Positions 19,786-29,782 are shown, numbered from the stretch's first letter. The stretch is 55,296 nt of DNA from Marinosulfonomonas sp. (GCA_026984915.1 JALSRG010000050.1:1-55296); one strand, 5' to 3'. Program-made: numbers and translations. The notes: generated by a model not told the origin, from the letters alone.

Positions 19786-20265
19786 TCATGCCTCATCCAC
19801 CACTTCAAACAGGTTGGGGACCGCCGGACAGGGGGTCAGATCATTTTCTATGACATCTGACAGACGAGTTTGATGCAAAAACACATAAACATGCGCGCTC
19901 AGCCCTTCCCACAGCCGGTTGGTCAGGGATTGCGCCTTGGTTCCCGATGCGCCGCCGGTTGCCCCTGCCCCGGTGTGCATCGCCGATACGGTCTCATCCA
20001 CGGCTGCCAGCACATCAACGACCCGGATATGGGACGGTGATCGTGCCAGACGATACCCGCCGCCAGGGCCGCGCACGCTTTCCACCAGCCCGGCACGGCG
20101 CAGTTTGACAAACAACTGTTCAAGATAAGGCAGCGAGATATCCTGGCGCGCGGATATTTCAGCCAGAGACATCAGAGCAGCATCTTCTGCCCGCGCAACG
20201 GGATTCTGGACAGCCAGATCGACCAGAGCAACCATTGCATACCGCCCTTTGGTGCTGAGTTTCAT
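19786..20265 (-). CDS. iscR: Rrf2-family regulator IscR
   Basis: Winged-helix transcription factor heading the Fe-S operon. The 159-residue protein begins MKLSTKGRYAMVALVDLA, has the DNA-binding ISLPYLEQLFVKLRRAGLV and the wing VRGPGGGYRLAR, all typical of IscR. E. coli IscR binds a [2Fe-2S] cluster with three Cys; this protein has only one cysteine, Cys146 near the C-terminus. The same situation is described for Rhodobacter sphaeroides IscR, so it is a lineage trait. The start at 20265 is supported by GGGG and TAAAG just upstream. Sixty bases separate it from the desulfurase gene. Confidence 0.93.
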   Translation of the reverse strand: MKLSTKGRYAMVALVDLAVQNPVARAEDAALMSLAEISARQDISLPYLEQLFVKLRRAGLVESVRGPGGGYRLARSPSHIRVVDVLAAVDETVSAMHTGAGATGGASGTKAQSLTNRLWEGLSAHVYVFLHQTRLSDVIENDLTPCPAVPNLFEVVDEA

Positions 20266-20316
20266 CGCTTTACCCCGCTCTGAAGGCACAGATCCTGTGC
20301 AAATGCGCCAAAAACA

Positions 20317-20345
20317 TTGACCTTGGTCGCAAGGGTGCTTAATTC
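20317..20345 (+). promoter_or_regulatory. Possible promoter for the COG2945 hydrolase, with a small inverted repeat
   Basis: TTGACC (20317-20322) and TAATTC (20340-20345) are spaced 17 bp in the iscR/hydrolase divergent region. GACC-TT-GGTC (20319-20328) overlaps the -35 as an inverted repeat and could be an operator. Seen by eye, with no measured support. Confidence 0.35.
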
Positions 20346-20441
20346 CCTACTGACCAACACCGCTGAAATTGGCGAGTTGGAATGTTTCTAAGGTAGCCGA
20401 CAAAATTCGTCAAGAATGAACGGCCCGCAAAGAGGACGCAT

Positions 20442-21095
20442 ATGCCCGAGGTTATTTTTCCAGGGCCGGAAGGCCGGCTTGAAGGTCGTTATCACCCCCA
20501 GAAAGAAAAAGATGCGCCAATTGCCATTGTGCTGCACCCGCACCCACAATTCGGCGGGACGATGAACAATCGTGTCGTCTACAATCTTCACTACACTTTC
20601 TATAATATGGGCTTTACGGTGCTGCGTTTCAATTTCCGTGGGGTCGGACGATCTCAGGGGGAATATGATCAGGGCGTTGGTGAGCTGTCGGATGCCGCTT
20701 CGGCGCTTGATTATCTGCAAACCCTCAACCCGAATGCCAAACACTGCTGGGTCGCAGGCTTCAGCTTTGGCGCCTGGATTGGCATGCAACTGCTGATGCG
20801 GCGGCCGGAAATCACCGGGTTCATTTCGGTTTCACCGCCTGCCAACATGTATGATTTCTCGTTCCTTGCCCCCTGCCCCAGTTCAGGGCTGATCATCAAT
20901 GGGCTGGCCGACCGTGTCGCGCCACCGCAAGATACCCGTGTGCTGGTGGAAAAGCTGCACGAGCAAAAGGGAATCACCATTACCCACGAAGAGGTGGAGG
21001 GCTCGGGGCATTTCTTTGAAGACGCCCATATGGATACACTATTGGATAGCGTTGATACCTATGTACGCCGCCGTCTGACCGAAACCACACGCTGA
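20442..21095 (+). CDS. Alpha/beta hydrolase (COG2945-like)
   Basis: A 217-residue cytosolic alpha/beta hydrolase. LHPHPQFGGTMNN, FNFRGVGRSQGEYDQG and the nucleophile elbow AGFSFGAW (Ser108) are the pattern of the COG2945 group; the acid-His end is SGHFFEDAH. Most members are uncharacterised esterase-like proteins, and no substrate can be read here. It is divergent from iscR and followed 18 bp later by a small gene, probably in the same transcript. Confidence 0.88.
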   Translation: MPEVIFPGPEGRLEGRYHPQKEKDAPIAIVLHPHPQFGGTMNNRVVYNLHYTFYNMGFTVLRFNFRGVGRSQGEYDQGVGELSDAASALDYLQTLNPNAKHCWVAGFSFGAWIGMQLLMRRPEITGFISVSPPANMYDFSFLAPCPSSGLIINGLADRVAPPQDTRVLVEKLHEQKGITITHEEVEGSGHFFEDAHMDTLLDSVDTYVRRRLTETTR

Positions 21096-21113
21096 TTTAC
21101 AGGGAAAACCGGA

Positions 21114-21356
21114 ATGGGTGTTGTCGAAGACCTCGCTGACGAACTGGCCAAGGATGTCCTGAAAGCTGCGGACATGGCAAAGGATGTCGATCTGTATAAA
21201 AAGGTTTCCGAAATTGTCGGAGACAGTTCAACGACGCTTCAGGATGCGTATCTTACGGCGGTCAGGGTCAGGATTGCCGAAAGGCGCGCCCGCAGTTACC
21301 TGAACGACTATATTTCGAAAAACCTGAAGAATGAAACGCCGATCGCTGACGGCTGA
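21114..21356 (+). CDS. Small conserved-looking protein of unknown function
   Basis: An 80-residue, mostly helical acidic protein (EDLADELAKDVLKAADMAKD at the start; RVRIAERRARSYLNDYISK near the end). I do not recognise a family. Coding is supported by codon use like its neighbours, the near-contiguous position after the hydrolase, and GGAAAACCGGA before the ATG. No signal peptide or membrane segment. Confidence 0.65.
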   Translation: MGVVEDLADELAKDVLKAADMAKDVDLYKKVSEIVGDSSTTLQDAYLTAVRVRIAERRARSYLNDYISKNLKNETPIADG

Positions 21357-21377
21357 TCCTGATCTTTGGCATTCTTC

Positions 21378-21395
21378 TTGTATACTGTTGTATAC
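21378..21395. promoter_or_regulatory. Tandem TTGTATAC repeat upstream of icd
   Basis: TTGTATAC occurs twice with a 10-bp period (21378-21385, 21388-21395), 73 bp before the icd ATG. One-helical-turn spacing suggests a regulator site; GntR-type sites often centre on GTATAC. TATACT at 21381-21386 could alternatively be a -10 element. Confidence 0.35.
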
Positions 21396-21467
21396 AGTCT
21401 TCCCCCGCAGGGCAGATTGCGCTAGAAGGCGCGCAAGTGATTCACCCCAACCACGAGAGGCCCGCCC

Positions 21468-22688
21468 ATGCGCAAGATCAAAGTAGACAACCCGGTTGTA
21501 GAACTCGACGGGGATGAGATGACCCGGATCATCTGGCATTTCATCCGGGAAAAACTGATCCTGCCCTACCTGGACATTGATTTGAAATACTACGACCTGT
21601 CGATCCAGAAGCGCGACGAAACCGAGGATCAGATTACGGTGGACGCGGCAAACGCGATCAAGAAATACGGTGTGGGTGTAAAATGTGCCACGATAACACC
21701 GGATGAAGCCAGGGTCGAAGAATTCGGCCTGAAAAAGATGTGGAAATCTCCGAACGGCACCCTGCGCAACATTCTGGGCGGAACGATCTTTCGCGCCCCG
21801 ATCATCTGCAACAACGTCCCGCGGCTGGTTCCCGGCTGGACCAAACCCATCGTGATCGGGCGCCACGCCTTTGGCGACCAGTACAAGGCAACCGATTTCC
21901 GTTTTCCCGGCAAGGGCCAACTGACGATGAAGTTTGTTGGCGAGGACGGAAAGGTCATTGAACACGTGATCTTTGATGCCCCCTCATCCGGGGTGGCTAT
22001 GGGCATGTATAATCTGGATGACTCCATTCGCGATTTTGCCCGTGCCTCGCTGAATTACGGGCTGAACAAGGGATGGCCGGTCTACCTCTCGACCAAGAAC
22101 ACGATTCTCAAGGCCTATGATGGCCGTTTCAAGGATCTGTTTCAGGAAGTATTTGACGCGGAATTCCGCGAACAATTCGAAGAGGCAGGCATTACCTACG
22201 AGCACCGCCTGATAGACGACATGGTCGCCAGCGCCATGAAATGGTCCGGCGGATTTGTCTGGGCCTGCAAAAACTATGACGGCGATGTGCAATCAGATAC
22301 TGTGGCCCAGGGGTTTGGCAGCCTCGGGCTGATGACCTCGATCCTGATGACACCAGACGGCAAGGTGGTGGAAAGCGAAGCCGCCCACGGCACGGTGACA
22401 CGGCACTATCGCCAGCATCAGAAGGGCGAGGCCACCTCGACCAACTCGATCGCCTCGATCTATGCCTGGACCGGCGGGCTGAAGCACCGCGCAAAACTGG
22501 ACGACAACCCGGCACTGATGCTGTTTGCCGAGACACTGGAGCGGGTCATCGTTGACACGGTCGAAAGCGGCGACATGACCAAGGATCTGGCGCTGCTGGT
22601 GGGCCCCGATCAGAAATGGCTGACCACCGAAGGCTTCCTCGAAAAGATCGACGAAAATCTGCAGGCTGCGCTCGCCGGCAAGGTTTGA
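21468..22688 (+). CDS. icd: NADP-dependent isocitrate dehydrogenase (eukaryotic-type, homodimeric)
   Basis: TCA-cycle enzyme converting isocitrate to 2-oxoglutarate with NADPH formation. The 406-residue protein has [20 protein letters not shown] at the N-terminus and [14 protein letters not shown] and [15 protein letters not shown] near the C-terminus. These are blocks of the subfamily II IDH shared with eukaryotic cytosolic/mitochondrial enzymes and alphaproteobacteria, unlike the E. coli type. It ends before a strong hairpin and is monocistronic. Confidence 0.97.
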   Translation: MRKIKVDNPVVELDGDEMTRIIWHFIREKLILPYLDIDLKYYDLSIQKRDETEDQITVDAANAIKKYGVGVKCATITPDEARVEEFGLKKMWKSPNGTLRNILGGTIFRAPIICNNVPRLVPGWTKPIVIGRHAFGDQYKATDFRFPGKGQLTMKFVGEDGKVIEHVIFDAPSSGVAMGMYNLDDSIRDFARASLNYGLNKGWPVYLSTKNTILKAYDGRFKDLFQEVFDAEFREQFEEAGITYEHRLIDDMVASAMKWSGGFVWACKNYDGDVQSDTVAQGFGSLGLMTSILMTPDGKVVESEAAHGTVTRHYRQHQKGEATSTNSIASIYAWTGGLKHRAKLDDNPALMLFAETLERVIVDTVESGDMTKDLALLVGPDQKWLTTEGFLEKIDENLQAALAGKV

Positions 22689-22735
22689 GGCTGGATCTGT
22701 TAAGCTTGGCCTTGGCCAGGCATCTGGCCGCACAA

Positions 22736-22764
22736 GGAAGGCCGCCCCTCGGGGCGGCTTTCCA
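22736..22764. terminator. Hairpin terminator between icd and the VPLPA-CTERM gene
   Basis: GGAAGGCCGCCCC / GGGGCGGCTTTCC forms a long, nearly perfect stem. The short T-tract lies in the stem base, so it is usable in both directions for the convergent genes on either side. Confidence 0.7.
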
Positions 22765-22782
22765 ATCTTGATGATTGTCAAT

Positions 22783-23346
22783 TCAGGATGCTTTGCGTTT
22801 CTTGCGCCGGGCAGAAAATCCAAGACCCCCAAGCGCCACCACCAGCAGTGGCAAACTTGCCGGAAGTGGGACAGGGCTGATCTGGATTGGAACTCCGCTG
22901 AACTGGGCATTTGCGGCATAGCGCAACAGGCTCGGGCTGCCGTCAACGCTTTCCTCGCCGAAACCCGCGGTTACGATTCCGCCCGCATTGGTCAGTGGTG
23001 CCCCCAGCGCCAGTACAATCTGGCGCGTCGGCTCGGATGAACTGGTGAACACCAGGATGTTGGCAAAAATACCGACCGAGGTATCATAAACGACTTCTGT
23101 CATCGGGTCCCCGGCACTGACCGGCGTTGTCGTGACGGAAATGTCGCTAAAGGTTGTGGTATCCGCATCATAAATGAAAGCGCCGAAACCGATAGCCGCA
23201 CCAACACTCCCCCCTGGAGCTACACCCCCTGGCGGATCACTGGGCACCAGCAATAATTCATCGACAGTCCAGATGACAGGCACCGCCTGAGCAGCGCTCG
23301 CGGCAAGGGAAACGGCTATGGCTGTTGTAGCTGCAAGCATACGCAT
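22783..23346 (-). CDS. VPLPA-CTERM sorting-domain surface protein
   Basis: A 187-residue exported protein. It starts with a signal peptide (MRMLAATTAIAVSLAASAAQA). It ends with VPLPASLPLLVVALGGLG followed by FSARRKKRKAS, i.e. the VPLPA motif, one membrane span and a basic tail, as in the PEP-CTERM-like sorting signal used by exosortases in Rhodobacterales. The middle part is beta-rich without a domain I can name. The start at 23346 is set by GGAG eight bases upstream; an in-frame TTG at 23361 is less likely. The matching exosortase is not in the window. Confidence 0.88.
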   Translation of the reverse strand: MRMLAATTAIAVSLAASAAQAVPVIWTVDELLLVPSDPPGGVAPGGSVGAAIGFGAFIYDADTTTFSDISVTTTPVSAGDPMTEVVYDTSVGIFANILVFTSSSEPTRQIVLALGAPLTNAGGIVTAGFGEESVDGSPSLLRYAANAQFSGVPIQISPVPLPASLPLLVVALGGLGFSARRKKRKAS

Positions 23347-23456
23347 GTTGAATCTCCGCAATCACAAATGTTCCCCCAAAAAAACATCGGGGAGATGAAA
23401 AAGATGAACCTACAAAAGATGCTTCATTATGTTGATTTTATTGCGCCATGTCAATT

Positions 23457-23479
23457 TCAATGCGGAGCCGCAGCATTGA
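23457..23479. repeat. Inverted repeat upstream of typA
   Basis: TCAATGC-N9-GCATTGA is an exact 7-bp inverted repeat, with a nested TGCGG-AG-CCGCA, in the 295 bp between the divergent VPLPA-CTERM and typA genes. It could be an operator or an RNA stem; nothing else stands out in that gap apart from the typA ribosome binding site. Confidence 0.35.
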
Positions 23480-23641
23480 GTTGCCATCCAAGGGACAATC
23501 TTCCTGAAAGGCGGATAATGTTTCTGTCTGATATGGCATCACCACGTCACGGCCATACCGAGATTTCCTGGCGCAATAGGGCTGGCCTTTTGCGCCTGTG
23601 TCCTATAGGCCCCGCGCGAACCCTGAAAAAGGTACAGGACC

Positions 23642-25462
23642 ATGGAACTCAGAAATATCGCAATCATCGCCCACGTTGACCACGGCAAAACCACGCTGGT
23701 GGACGAACTGCTGAAACAGTCCGGGACCTATCGGGAAAACCAGACGGTCAGCGAACGCGCCATGGACAGTAACGATCTGGAGCGGGAACGCGGCATAACC
23801 ATTCTTGCCAAGGCCACCAGTGTCGAATGGGACGGTGTGCGGGTCAATATCGTCGACACGCCGGGGCATGCTGATTTTGGCGGCGAGGTCGAACGTATTC
23901 TCAGCATGGTCGATGGCGTGGTTTTGCTGGTCGATGCCGCCGAAGGCCCGATGCCGCAGACAAAGTTTGTAACGAGCAAGGCACTGGCGCTGGGGTTGAA
24001 GCCGATTGTGGTGCTGAACAAGGTCGACAAACCGGACGCAGAACCCGACCGGGCGCTGGACGAGGTCTTTGATCTGTTTGCCAATCTGGGCGCCTCCGAC
24101 GAACAGCTCGATTTTCCGCATCTCTATGCATCGGGACGATCCGGCTGGGCCGATACGGAACTGGATGGCCCGCGCAAGGATCTGCACGCGCTGTTTGAGC
24201 TGATTGTAAAACATGTTCCGGAACCGGCACAGATTGCACACCGCGATGAGCCCTTCTCGATGCTCGCCACCACCCTTGCCGCAGACCCGTTTATCGGCCG
24301 GCTGTTGACCGGCCGGATCGAAAGCGGTCGTGTCAGGGCTGGTGACACCATCAAGGCGCTTGCACGTGATGGTGAGCGGCTTGAGCAGTTTCGCGTCAGC
24401 AAGGTGCTGGCCTTCCGCGGCCTGACCCAGCAGGCCGTGGATGTTGCCGAAGCCGGTGACATCGTCTCGCTCGCCGGCATGAGCAAGGCCACCGTGGCCG
24501 ACACGCTTTGCGCCCCCGAGGTCGACAAGGCCATTCCGGCCCAGCCGATCGACCCGCCGACCATCAGTGTGACCTTTGGCATCAACGACAGCCCGCTGGC
24601 CGGACGTGACGGAAAGAAAGTGCAAAGCCGGGTGATCCGCGAGCGCCTGATGAAAGAGGCCGAAACCAACGTGGCCATCCGGGTGACAGACACCCCCGGT
24701 GGTGATGCTTTCGAGGTTGCCGGACGTGGTGAATTGCAAATGGGTGTCCTGATCGAAAACATGCGACGCGAGGGGTTTGAGCTTTCCATCAGTCGCCCGC
24801 AGGTGCTGTTTCGTGAAGAAAACGGCCAGAAACTTGAACCGATCGAAGAAGTCACCATTGATGTCGACGATGACTATACCGGCGTCGTGGTCGAGAAACT
24901 GACCGGCCCGCGCAAGGGCGAACTGGTCGAGATGAAACCGGCCGGGGCCGGCAAAACCCGAATTGTTGCCTATGTCCCGTCACGCGGGCTGATCGGCTAT
25001 CAGGGGGAATTCATGACCGACACCCGGGGCACCGGTGTTCTCAACCGGGTTTTTCATGGCTGGGCCTCTTACAAGGGCACCATTCCCGGCCGCCGCGCCG
25101 GTGTGCTGATCTCGATGGAAAACGGCATTTCCGTCCCCTATGCGATCTTCAACCTGGAAGACCGTGGCAAATTTTTCATTGGGGCACAGGAACCCGTGTA
25201 TCAGGGCATGATCATTGGCGAGCACAGCCGCGAGAATGATCTTGAGGTGAACCCGCTGAAAGGAAAAAAACTGACCAACGTGCGCGCCAGCGGCACGGAT
25301 GAGGCCGTGCGCCTGACACCGCCCGTGCGTATGAGTCTTGAACAGGCGATTGCCTATATCGACAATGACGAACTGGTTGAGGTCACGCCAAATGCCATAC
25401 GCCTGCGCAAACGCCACCTGGATCCTCATCTGCGCAAGCGCGCGGCCAGAGGGGCCGCCTAG
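23642..25462 (+). CDS. typA: Ribosome-associated GTPase TypA/BipA
   Basis: Translational GTPase involved in 50S assembly and stress or cold adaptation. The 606 residues show an EF-G-like layout: G domain with [10 protein letters not shown] (about 10-19), RGITI switch I, DTPGHADF and NKVDKP, then domains II, III and V and the BipA-specific C-terminal domain ([19 protein letters not shown]). Length is normal (about 605). AGGTACAGGA precedes the ATG. Monocistronic, convergent with the DUF1330-alaS pair. Confidence 0.97.
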   Translation: MELRNIAIIAHVDHGKTTLVDELLKQSGTYRENQTVSERAMDSNDLERERGITILAKATSVEWDGVRVNIVDTPGHADFGGEVERILSMVDGVVLLVDAAEGPMPQTKFVTSKALALGLKPIVVLNKVDKPDAEPDRALDEVFDLFANLGASDEQLDFPHLYASGRSGWADTELDGPRKDLHALFELIVKHVPEPAQIAHRDEPFSMLATTLAADPFIGRLLTGRIESGRVRAGDTIKALARDGERLEQFRVSKVLAFRGLTQQAVDVAEAGDIVSLAGMSKATVADTLCAPEVDKAIPAQPIDPPTISVTFGINDSPLAGRDGKKVQSRVIRERLMKEAETNVAIRVTDTPGGDAFEVAGRGELQMGVLIENMRREGFELSISRPQVLFREENGQKLEPIEEVTIDVDDDYTGVVVEKLTGPRKGELVEMKPAGAGKTRIVAYVPSRGLIGYQGEFMTDTRGTGVLNRVFHGWASYKGTIPGRRAGVLISMENGISVPYAIFNLEDRGKFFIGAQEPVYQGMIIGEHSRENDLEVNPLKGKKLTNVRASGTDEAVRLTPPVRMSLEQAIAYIDNDELVEVTPNAIRLRKRHLDPHLRKRAARGAA

Positions 25463-25480
25463 AACAGATTTGGAAAGAGA

Positions 25481-25765
25481 TCACACACCTTCGACAAAGG
25501 TGTATTCGCGCTCGGCTGCGGGCAGGCCGTGTTTCAAGGCCTCCTGGTATTCAGGCGAATTATAGAATGCGAGGGCCGTGTCCATGTCCTTGAAACGGAT
25601 GATGACATTTCTGGCCCGGCCCTTGCCTTCCATTTGCACGCAATCTCCGCCGCGCGCCAGAAATTCACCACCGTACTTCGCCACAGCCGGTCCGGCAATT
25701 TCTGCGTATTTCGCGTAAGATTCGGCGTCTTTCACATCAATATGCACCATTGCATAAACAGTCAT
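25481..25765 (-). CDS. DUF1330 family protein
   Basis: A 94-residue ferredoxin-like-fold protein (dimeric alpha/beta-barrel superfamily). AMVHIDVKDAESYAKYAE, GGEFLARGG and IIRFKDMDTALAFYNSPEYQ are characteristic of DUF1330. Function unknown; no metal or catalytic site is established. It begins one base after the alaS stop, and its ribosome binding site GGAGGAATAG is formed by the last alaS codons, so the two are coupled. Confidence 0.9.
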   Translation of the reverse strand: MTVYAMVHIDVKDAESYAKYAEIAGPAVAKYGGEFLARGGDCVQMEGKGRARNVIIRFKDMDTALAFYNSPEYQEALKHGLPAAEREYTFVEGV

Positions 25766-25766
25766 T

Positions 25767-28433
25767 CTATTCCTCCAGCATCTGTCTTGCGGCCGCGATG
25801 GCCTGATCTGCTTTTTCGGCACTGGCACCACCAGCCTGCGCCATGTCCGGCCGGCCTCCGCCGCCCTTGCCCCCCAGGGCCAACGCGGCCTTGCGCACAA
25901 TATCAACAGCCGAAATCCGGTCGGTCAGATCAGGCGTGACGCCGGCCGCGATGGCCGCCTTGCCGCCTGTATCTGCAATCAGCAGGATCACACCCGATCC
26001 GATCTTTTCCTTGTGGGCATCCACCAATGCCGGCAGATCCTTGCCGCTGACGCCGGTAAGTGTTTGTGCGATAAAACCGACACCATTAACCGTTTCCGGT
26101 TCAGTGTCGCGTTGCGCCCCGCCGCCGGCACCGGCAAGCGCCAGATCACGCCGCAGTTGCGCCACTTCGTTCAGCAACGCTTTGCGTTCATCCAGTACCA
26201 GCCGCACGCGTTCAGGCAACTCACGCGGCGGTGCCTTGGCCACATTGGCAGCCTGTATCAGGGCCTCCTGCTGGTTTTCCACATGGCGCAGAGCGGCTTC
26301 TCCGGTCAGGGCTTCGATCCGGCGCACACCTGCACTCGAAGCACTATCCCCCAACAGGATGAACATGCCGATATCACCGGTGCGCGAAACATGCGTGCCG
26401 CCACACAGTTCCAGAGAATAGGTCTTGCGGTCTGTTCCTTTACCGGAATTGGCCTTTTGCCCCATGGCAACGACCCGGACCTCGTCACCGTATTTCTCGC
26501 CAAACAGGGCCTGTGCGCCCAGTTCGCGGGCCTCATCCGGGGTCATGACGCGCGTTTCAACCGGAGTGTTCTGGCGGATATAGGCATTCACCTCGGTTTC
26601 GACGCTGCGCATCTGCTCTGGGGTCAGGGGTTTTGCATGGCTGAAGTCAAACCGCAGCCGGTTTTCCGCATTCAACGACCCGCGCTGGGCCACGTGATCC
26701 CCCAAGGTTTCGCGCAGGGCTTCGTTCAAAAGATGCGTTGCCGAATGACTGGAGCGGATTTGCAGCCGCCGCGTATGATCGACCTCCAGCAGTGCCCCCT
26801 CACCGCGGGCGATCTGGCCCTTTGTCACTTCGGCAAAATGGATGAATACCCCGGCCGTCTTGCGGGTATCGGTGATCCGGGCTTCGCCGGTTTCGGTGCG
26901 CAGAATACCTGTATCCCCGACCTGGCCACCGCTTTCAGCGTAAAATGGTGTCTGGTTCAGAACAATTTGCACAGTGCTGCCAAGCTTTGCAACCTCAACC
27001 GGTTTTCCACCGTCAACCAGCGCCAGGATCTGCCCCTCGGCGGTCTCTGTGTCATACCCCAAAAACTCGGTACTGCCGTGCTCTTGCGCGATATCAAACC
27101 ATATCGCAGAATCCGCCGCATCCCCGGAACCGGCCCAGGCGGCGCGCGCCTTGGCTTTCTGCGCGTCCATCGCCGCATCGAACCCGTCAGTGTCGACAAC
27201 CCTGCCCTTTTCGCGCAACGCATCCTGCGTCAGATCCAGCGGGAAGCCGTAGGTGTCGTACAGCCTGAATGCCGTATCCCCCGGAAGCGGCGCATCTTCC
27301 GGCAGATGGGAAAGCTCCTCATCCAGCAGCCGCAACCCCCGGTCCAGCGTCTTTTTGAAGCGTGTTTCTTCCAGCAGCAGCGTTTCCTCGATCAGCGCCT
27401 TGGCCTGGCCGAGTTCCGGGTAGGCCTGCCCCATCTGGGTAACCAGTTCTGGCACCAGTTGGTGCATCAGAGGGTCCTTCACACCCAAAAGATGCGCGTG
27501 CCGCATGGCGCGGCGCATGATCCGGCGCAACACATAGCCTCGGCCCTCGTTTGAGGGCATGACCCCGTCGGCAATCAGGAATGACGTGGAGCGCAGGTGG
27601 TCTGCAATCACCCGGTGGTGCGTTTTTCCCGGCCCGTCGGGATCCGTTGAGCTTGCATGGGCCGAGGCCTCGATCAAGGCGCGCATCAGATCCGTCGCGT
27701 AATTGTCGTTTGTGCCCTGCAGCAATGCGGCAACGCGCTCGATCCCCATGCCGGTGTCAATTGATTTATTCGGCAGGGGCTGGCGTGGGGCGTCTTCGAA
27801 CTGTTCATACTGCATGAACACCAGGTTCCATATCTCGACAAACCGATCTCCGTCCTCGTCGGCACTGCCAGGAGGGCCGCCCCAAATATGCTCGCCGTGA
27901 TCAAAGAAAATCTCCGAACATGGTCCGCATGGGCCCGTTGGCCCCATCATCCAGAAATTATCGCTGGTGGCGATGCGGATGATCTGGCTATCGGAAAAAC
28001 CGGCCACTTTCTTCCATAAATCGGCGGCCTCTTCATCATCATGGTAAACAGTGACAAGCAGCCTGCTCTTTGGAATATCCAACTCCTTTGTGATCATGTC
28101 CCAGGCCAGCGGGATAGCGCGCTCCTTGAAATAATCGCCAAAGGAAAAATTGCCCAGCATTTCAAAGAATGTATGATGGCGCATGGTGTAGCCGACATTA
28201 TCCAGATCATTATGCTTGCCGCCAGCCCTGACGCATTTCTGCGCGGTTGTGGCCCGCTTGTAGTCCCGTTTTTCAACGCCGGTAAAAAGATTCTTGAACT
28301 GGACCATTCCGGAATTGACAAACATCAGTGTCGGATCATTGCGCGGCACCAATGGCGAACTGGGAACCACTTCATGTTCGTTTTTCTCGAAAAAACTTAA
28401 AAAACTGGAGCGGATTTCATTCAGACTCGGCAT
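25767..28433 (-). CDS. alaS: Alanyl-tRNA synthetase
   Basis: Charges tRNA-Ala. The 888-residue protein is full length: class II catalytic domain ([29 protein letters not shown]), the editing domain with zinc ligands in [11 protein letters not shown] and [11 protein letters not shown], and the C-terminal DHHA1-type domain ([10 protein letters not shown]). The ATG at 28433 gives the standard N-terminus [11 protein letters not shown]; the frame stays open 54 bases upstream without a better start. Downstream DUF1330 is coupled. Confidence 0.97.
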   Translation of the reverse strand: MPSLNEIRSSFLSFFEKNEHEVVPSSPLVPRNDPTLMFVNSGMVQFKNLFTGVEKRDYKRATTAQKCVRAGGKHNDLDNVGYTMRHHTFFEMLGNFSFGDYFKERAIPLAWDMITKELDIPKSRLLVTVYHDDEEAADLWKKVAGFSDSQIIRIATSDNFWMMGPTGPCGPCSEIFFDHGEHIWGGPPGSADEDGDRFVEIWNLVFMQYEQFEDAPRQPLPNKSIDTGMGIERVAALLQGTNDNYATDLMRALIEASAHASSTDPDGPGKTHHRVIADHLRSTSFLIADGVMPSNEGRGYVLRRIMRRAMRHAHLLGVKDPLMHQLVPELVTQMGQAYPELGQAKALIEETLLLEETRFKKTLDRGLRLLDEELSHLPEDAPLPGDTAFRLYDTYGFPLDLTQDALREKGRVVDTDGFDAAMDAQKAKARAAWAGSGDAADSAIWFDIAQEHGSTEFLGYDTETAEGQILALVDGGKPVEVAKLGSTVQIVLNQTPFYAESGGQVGDTGILRTETGEARITDTRKTAGVFIHFAEVTKGQIARGEGALLEVDHTRRLQIRSSHSATHLLNEALRETLGDHVAQRGSLNAENRLRFDFSHAKPLTPEQMRSVETEVNAYIRQNTPVETRVMTPDEARELGAQALFGEKYGDEVRVVAMGQKANSGKGTDRKTYSLELCGGTHVSRTGDIGMFILLGDSASSAGVRRIEALTGEAALRHVENQQEALIQAANVAKAPPRELPERVRLVLDERKALLNEVAQLRRDLALAGAGGGAQRDTEPETVNGVGFIAQTLTGVSGKDLPALVDAHKEKIGSGVILLIADTGGKAAIAAGVTPDLTDRISAVDIVRKAALALGGKGGGGRPDMAQAGGASAEKADQAIAAARQMLEE

Positions 28434-28526
28434 GGCTTTCGGTCTCGTTTCAGGATCGATTTCTGGTTCGGTCCTGATTATCCGCAAGCTTTGCGCCTGT
28501 CCACAGCCAAGGTGCCTGATAATGGA

Positions 28527-28550
28527 AAAGGCCGGGAGATCCCGGCCTTT
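28527..28550 (-). terminator. Terminator after recA
   Basis: AAAGGCCGGG-N4-CCCGGCCTTT is a perfect 10-bp stem between the recA stop and the alaS start. On the minus strand it is followed by a T-containing tail (TTTTCC), consistent with termination of recA transcription. Confidence 0.75.
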
Positions 28551-28594
28551 AAGACTCTCGTCAGATTTGTTGCTCCAATCATGGGCAATGGGTA

Positions 28595-29680
28595 TCAGGC
28601 TTCGACAACATCGTCTCCGGCATCCATCACAGCGGTCTCTTCCGGCATGTCAAAATCCAATCCGTGTGCGGCCCGGATCTTGTCTTCGATCTCATGCGCG
28701 ATGCGTGCGTTCTCTTTCAAAAATACCTTGGCATTTTCACGCCCCTGCCCGATCCGTTCATCACCATAGGAATACCATGAGCCCGACTTGTCGACCACTC
28801 CGGCCTTGACCCCAAGATCGACCAGTTCGCCCATTTTCGAAATGCCTTCACCATACATGATGTCAAATTCAGCCTGCCGAAAAGGTGAGGCAACCTTGTT
28901 TTTCACGACTTTCACGCGGGTGGCATTGCCAACCACTTCGTCCCTGTCCTTGATCGCGCCGATGCGGCGAATATCCAGGCGCACAGAAGAATAGAATTTC
29001 AGCGCATTGCCGCCAGAAGTCGTTTCCGGGCTGCCAAACATCACGCCGATTTTCATGCGAATCTGGTTGATAAAGATCACCATGCAATTGGAACGGCTGA
29101 TTGAACCGGTCAGCTTGCGCATGGCTTGACTCATCAGCCGCGCCTGAACGCCAACGCTGGAATCGCCCATGTCGCCTTCCAGTTCGCTTTTCGGGGTCAA
29201 TGCCGCCACAGAATCGACAACCACCATGGAAACCGCGCCGGAACGGACCAGCGTGTCCGTAATTTCCAGTGCCTGCTCGCCGGTATCGGGCTGGGAGATC
29301 AGCAACTCCTCCAGATCAATACCCAGCTTTTTGGCATATTGCGGGTCGAACGCGTGTTCTGCATCGACAAAGGCGCAGACCCCTCCTTTTTTCTGTTCCT
29401 CGGCAATGCAATGCAGGGTCAGCGTTGTCTTGCCTGAACTTTCCGGGCCATAAATTTCAACGATGCGACCTTTGGGCAGGCCGCCAATTCCCAACGCTAT
29501 GTCCAACCCCAATGACCCGGTTGATGTGGCTTCAATTTCCGGCAGGGCATTGTCTTTGCCCAGTTTCATTATCGAGCCTTTGCCAAATTGCCGCTCAATC
29601 TGCGCCAAGGCGGAATCGAGGGCTTTTTGTTTGTCGGTGCTGCGCTTTTCTGTCATTTTCAGAATTTCTGCCGTTGTCAT
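28595..29680 (-). CDS. recA: Recombinase RecA
   Basis: DNA strand-exchange protein and SOS co-protease. The 361-residue protein has Walker A GPESSGKT (78-85), VVVDSVAAL (Walker B), the L2-region [19 protein letters not shown] and an acidic C-terminal tail. ATG 29680 was chosen because AAGGAAG lies upstream and it yields [20 protein letters not shown]; the frame continues 39 bases further without a ribosome site. The gene has an SOS operator at its promoter and its own terminator, so it is monocistronic and damage-inducible. Confidence 0.98.
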   Translation of the reverse strand: MTTAEILKMTEKRSTDKQKALDSALAQIERQFGKGSIMKLGKDNALPEIEATSTGSLGLDIALGIGGLPKGRIVEIYGPESSGKTTLTLHCIAEEQKKGGVCAFVDAEHAFDPQYAKKLGIDLEELLISQPDTGEQALEITDTLVRSGAVSMVVVDSVAALTPKSELEGDMGDSSVGVQARLMSQAMRKLTGSISRSNCMVIFINQIRMKIGVMFGSPETTSGGNALKFYSSVRLDIRRIGAIKDRDEVVGNATRVKVVKNKVASPFRQAEFDIMYGEGISKMGELVDLGVKAGVVDKSGSWYSYGDERIGQGRENAKVFLKENARIAHEIEDKIRAAHGLDFDMPEETAVMDAGDDVVEA

Positions 29681-29730
29681 TGGTTGCTTCCTTATTTCAT
29701 ACCCTGTGCCGGGCGGCAATCACTGCTTAT

Positions 29731-29745
29731 GTTCGCCTCTTGTTC
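29731..29745. promoter_or_regulatory. SOS (LexA) operator of recA, GTTC-N7-GTTC
   Basis: GTTCGCCTCTTGTTC is an exact match to the alphaproteobacterial LexA box GTTC-N7-GTTC. It lies 51-65 bp upstream of the recA ATG and just downstream of the predicted -10, where bound LexA would block transcription. Confidence 0.88.
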
Positions 29746-29753
29746 TCATTGCC

Positions 29754-29782
29754 TTTATGGGACCAAAAAGAGAACATTTCAA
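29754..29782 (-). promoter_or_regulatory. Predicted recA promoter
   Basis: Minus-strand -35 TTGAAA (29782-29777) and -10 CATAAA (29759-29754), 17-bp spacer, directly upstream of the SOS box. Good agreement with sigma-70 consensus and with the expected operator position. Confidence 0.6.

Noticed and set aside
23603-24739. 378-codon open frame antisense to typA
   Set aside because: typA is intact and conserved in the opposite direction; the antisense product has no recognisable domain or start signal.
26013-27554. 513-codon open frame antisense to alaS
   Set aside because: Codon-bias shadow of alaS; the motifs of AlaRS account fully for the sequence.
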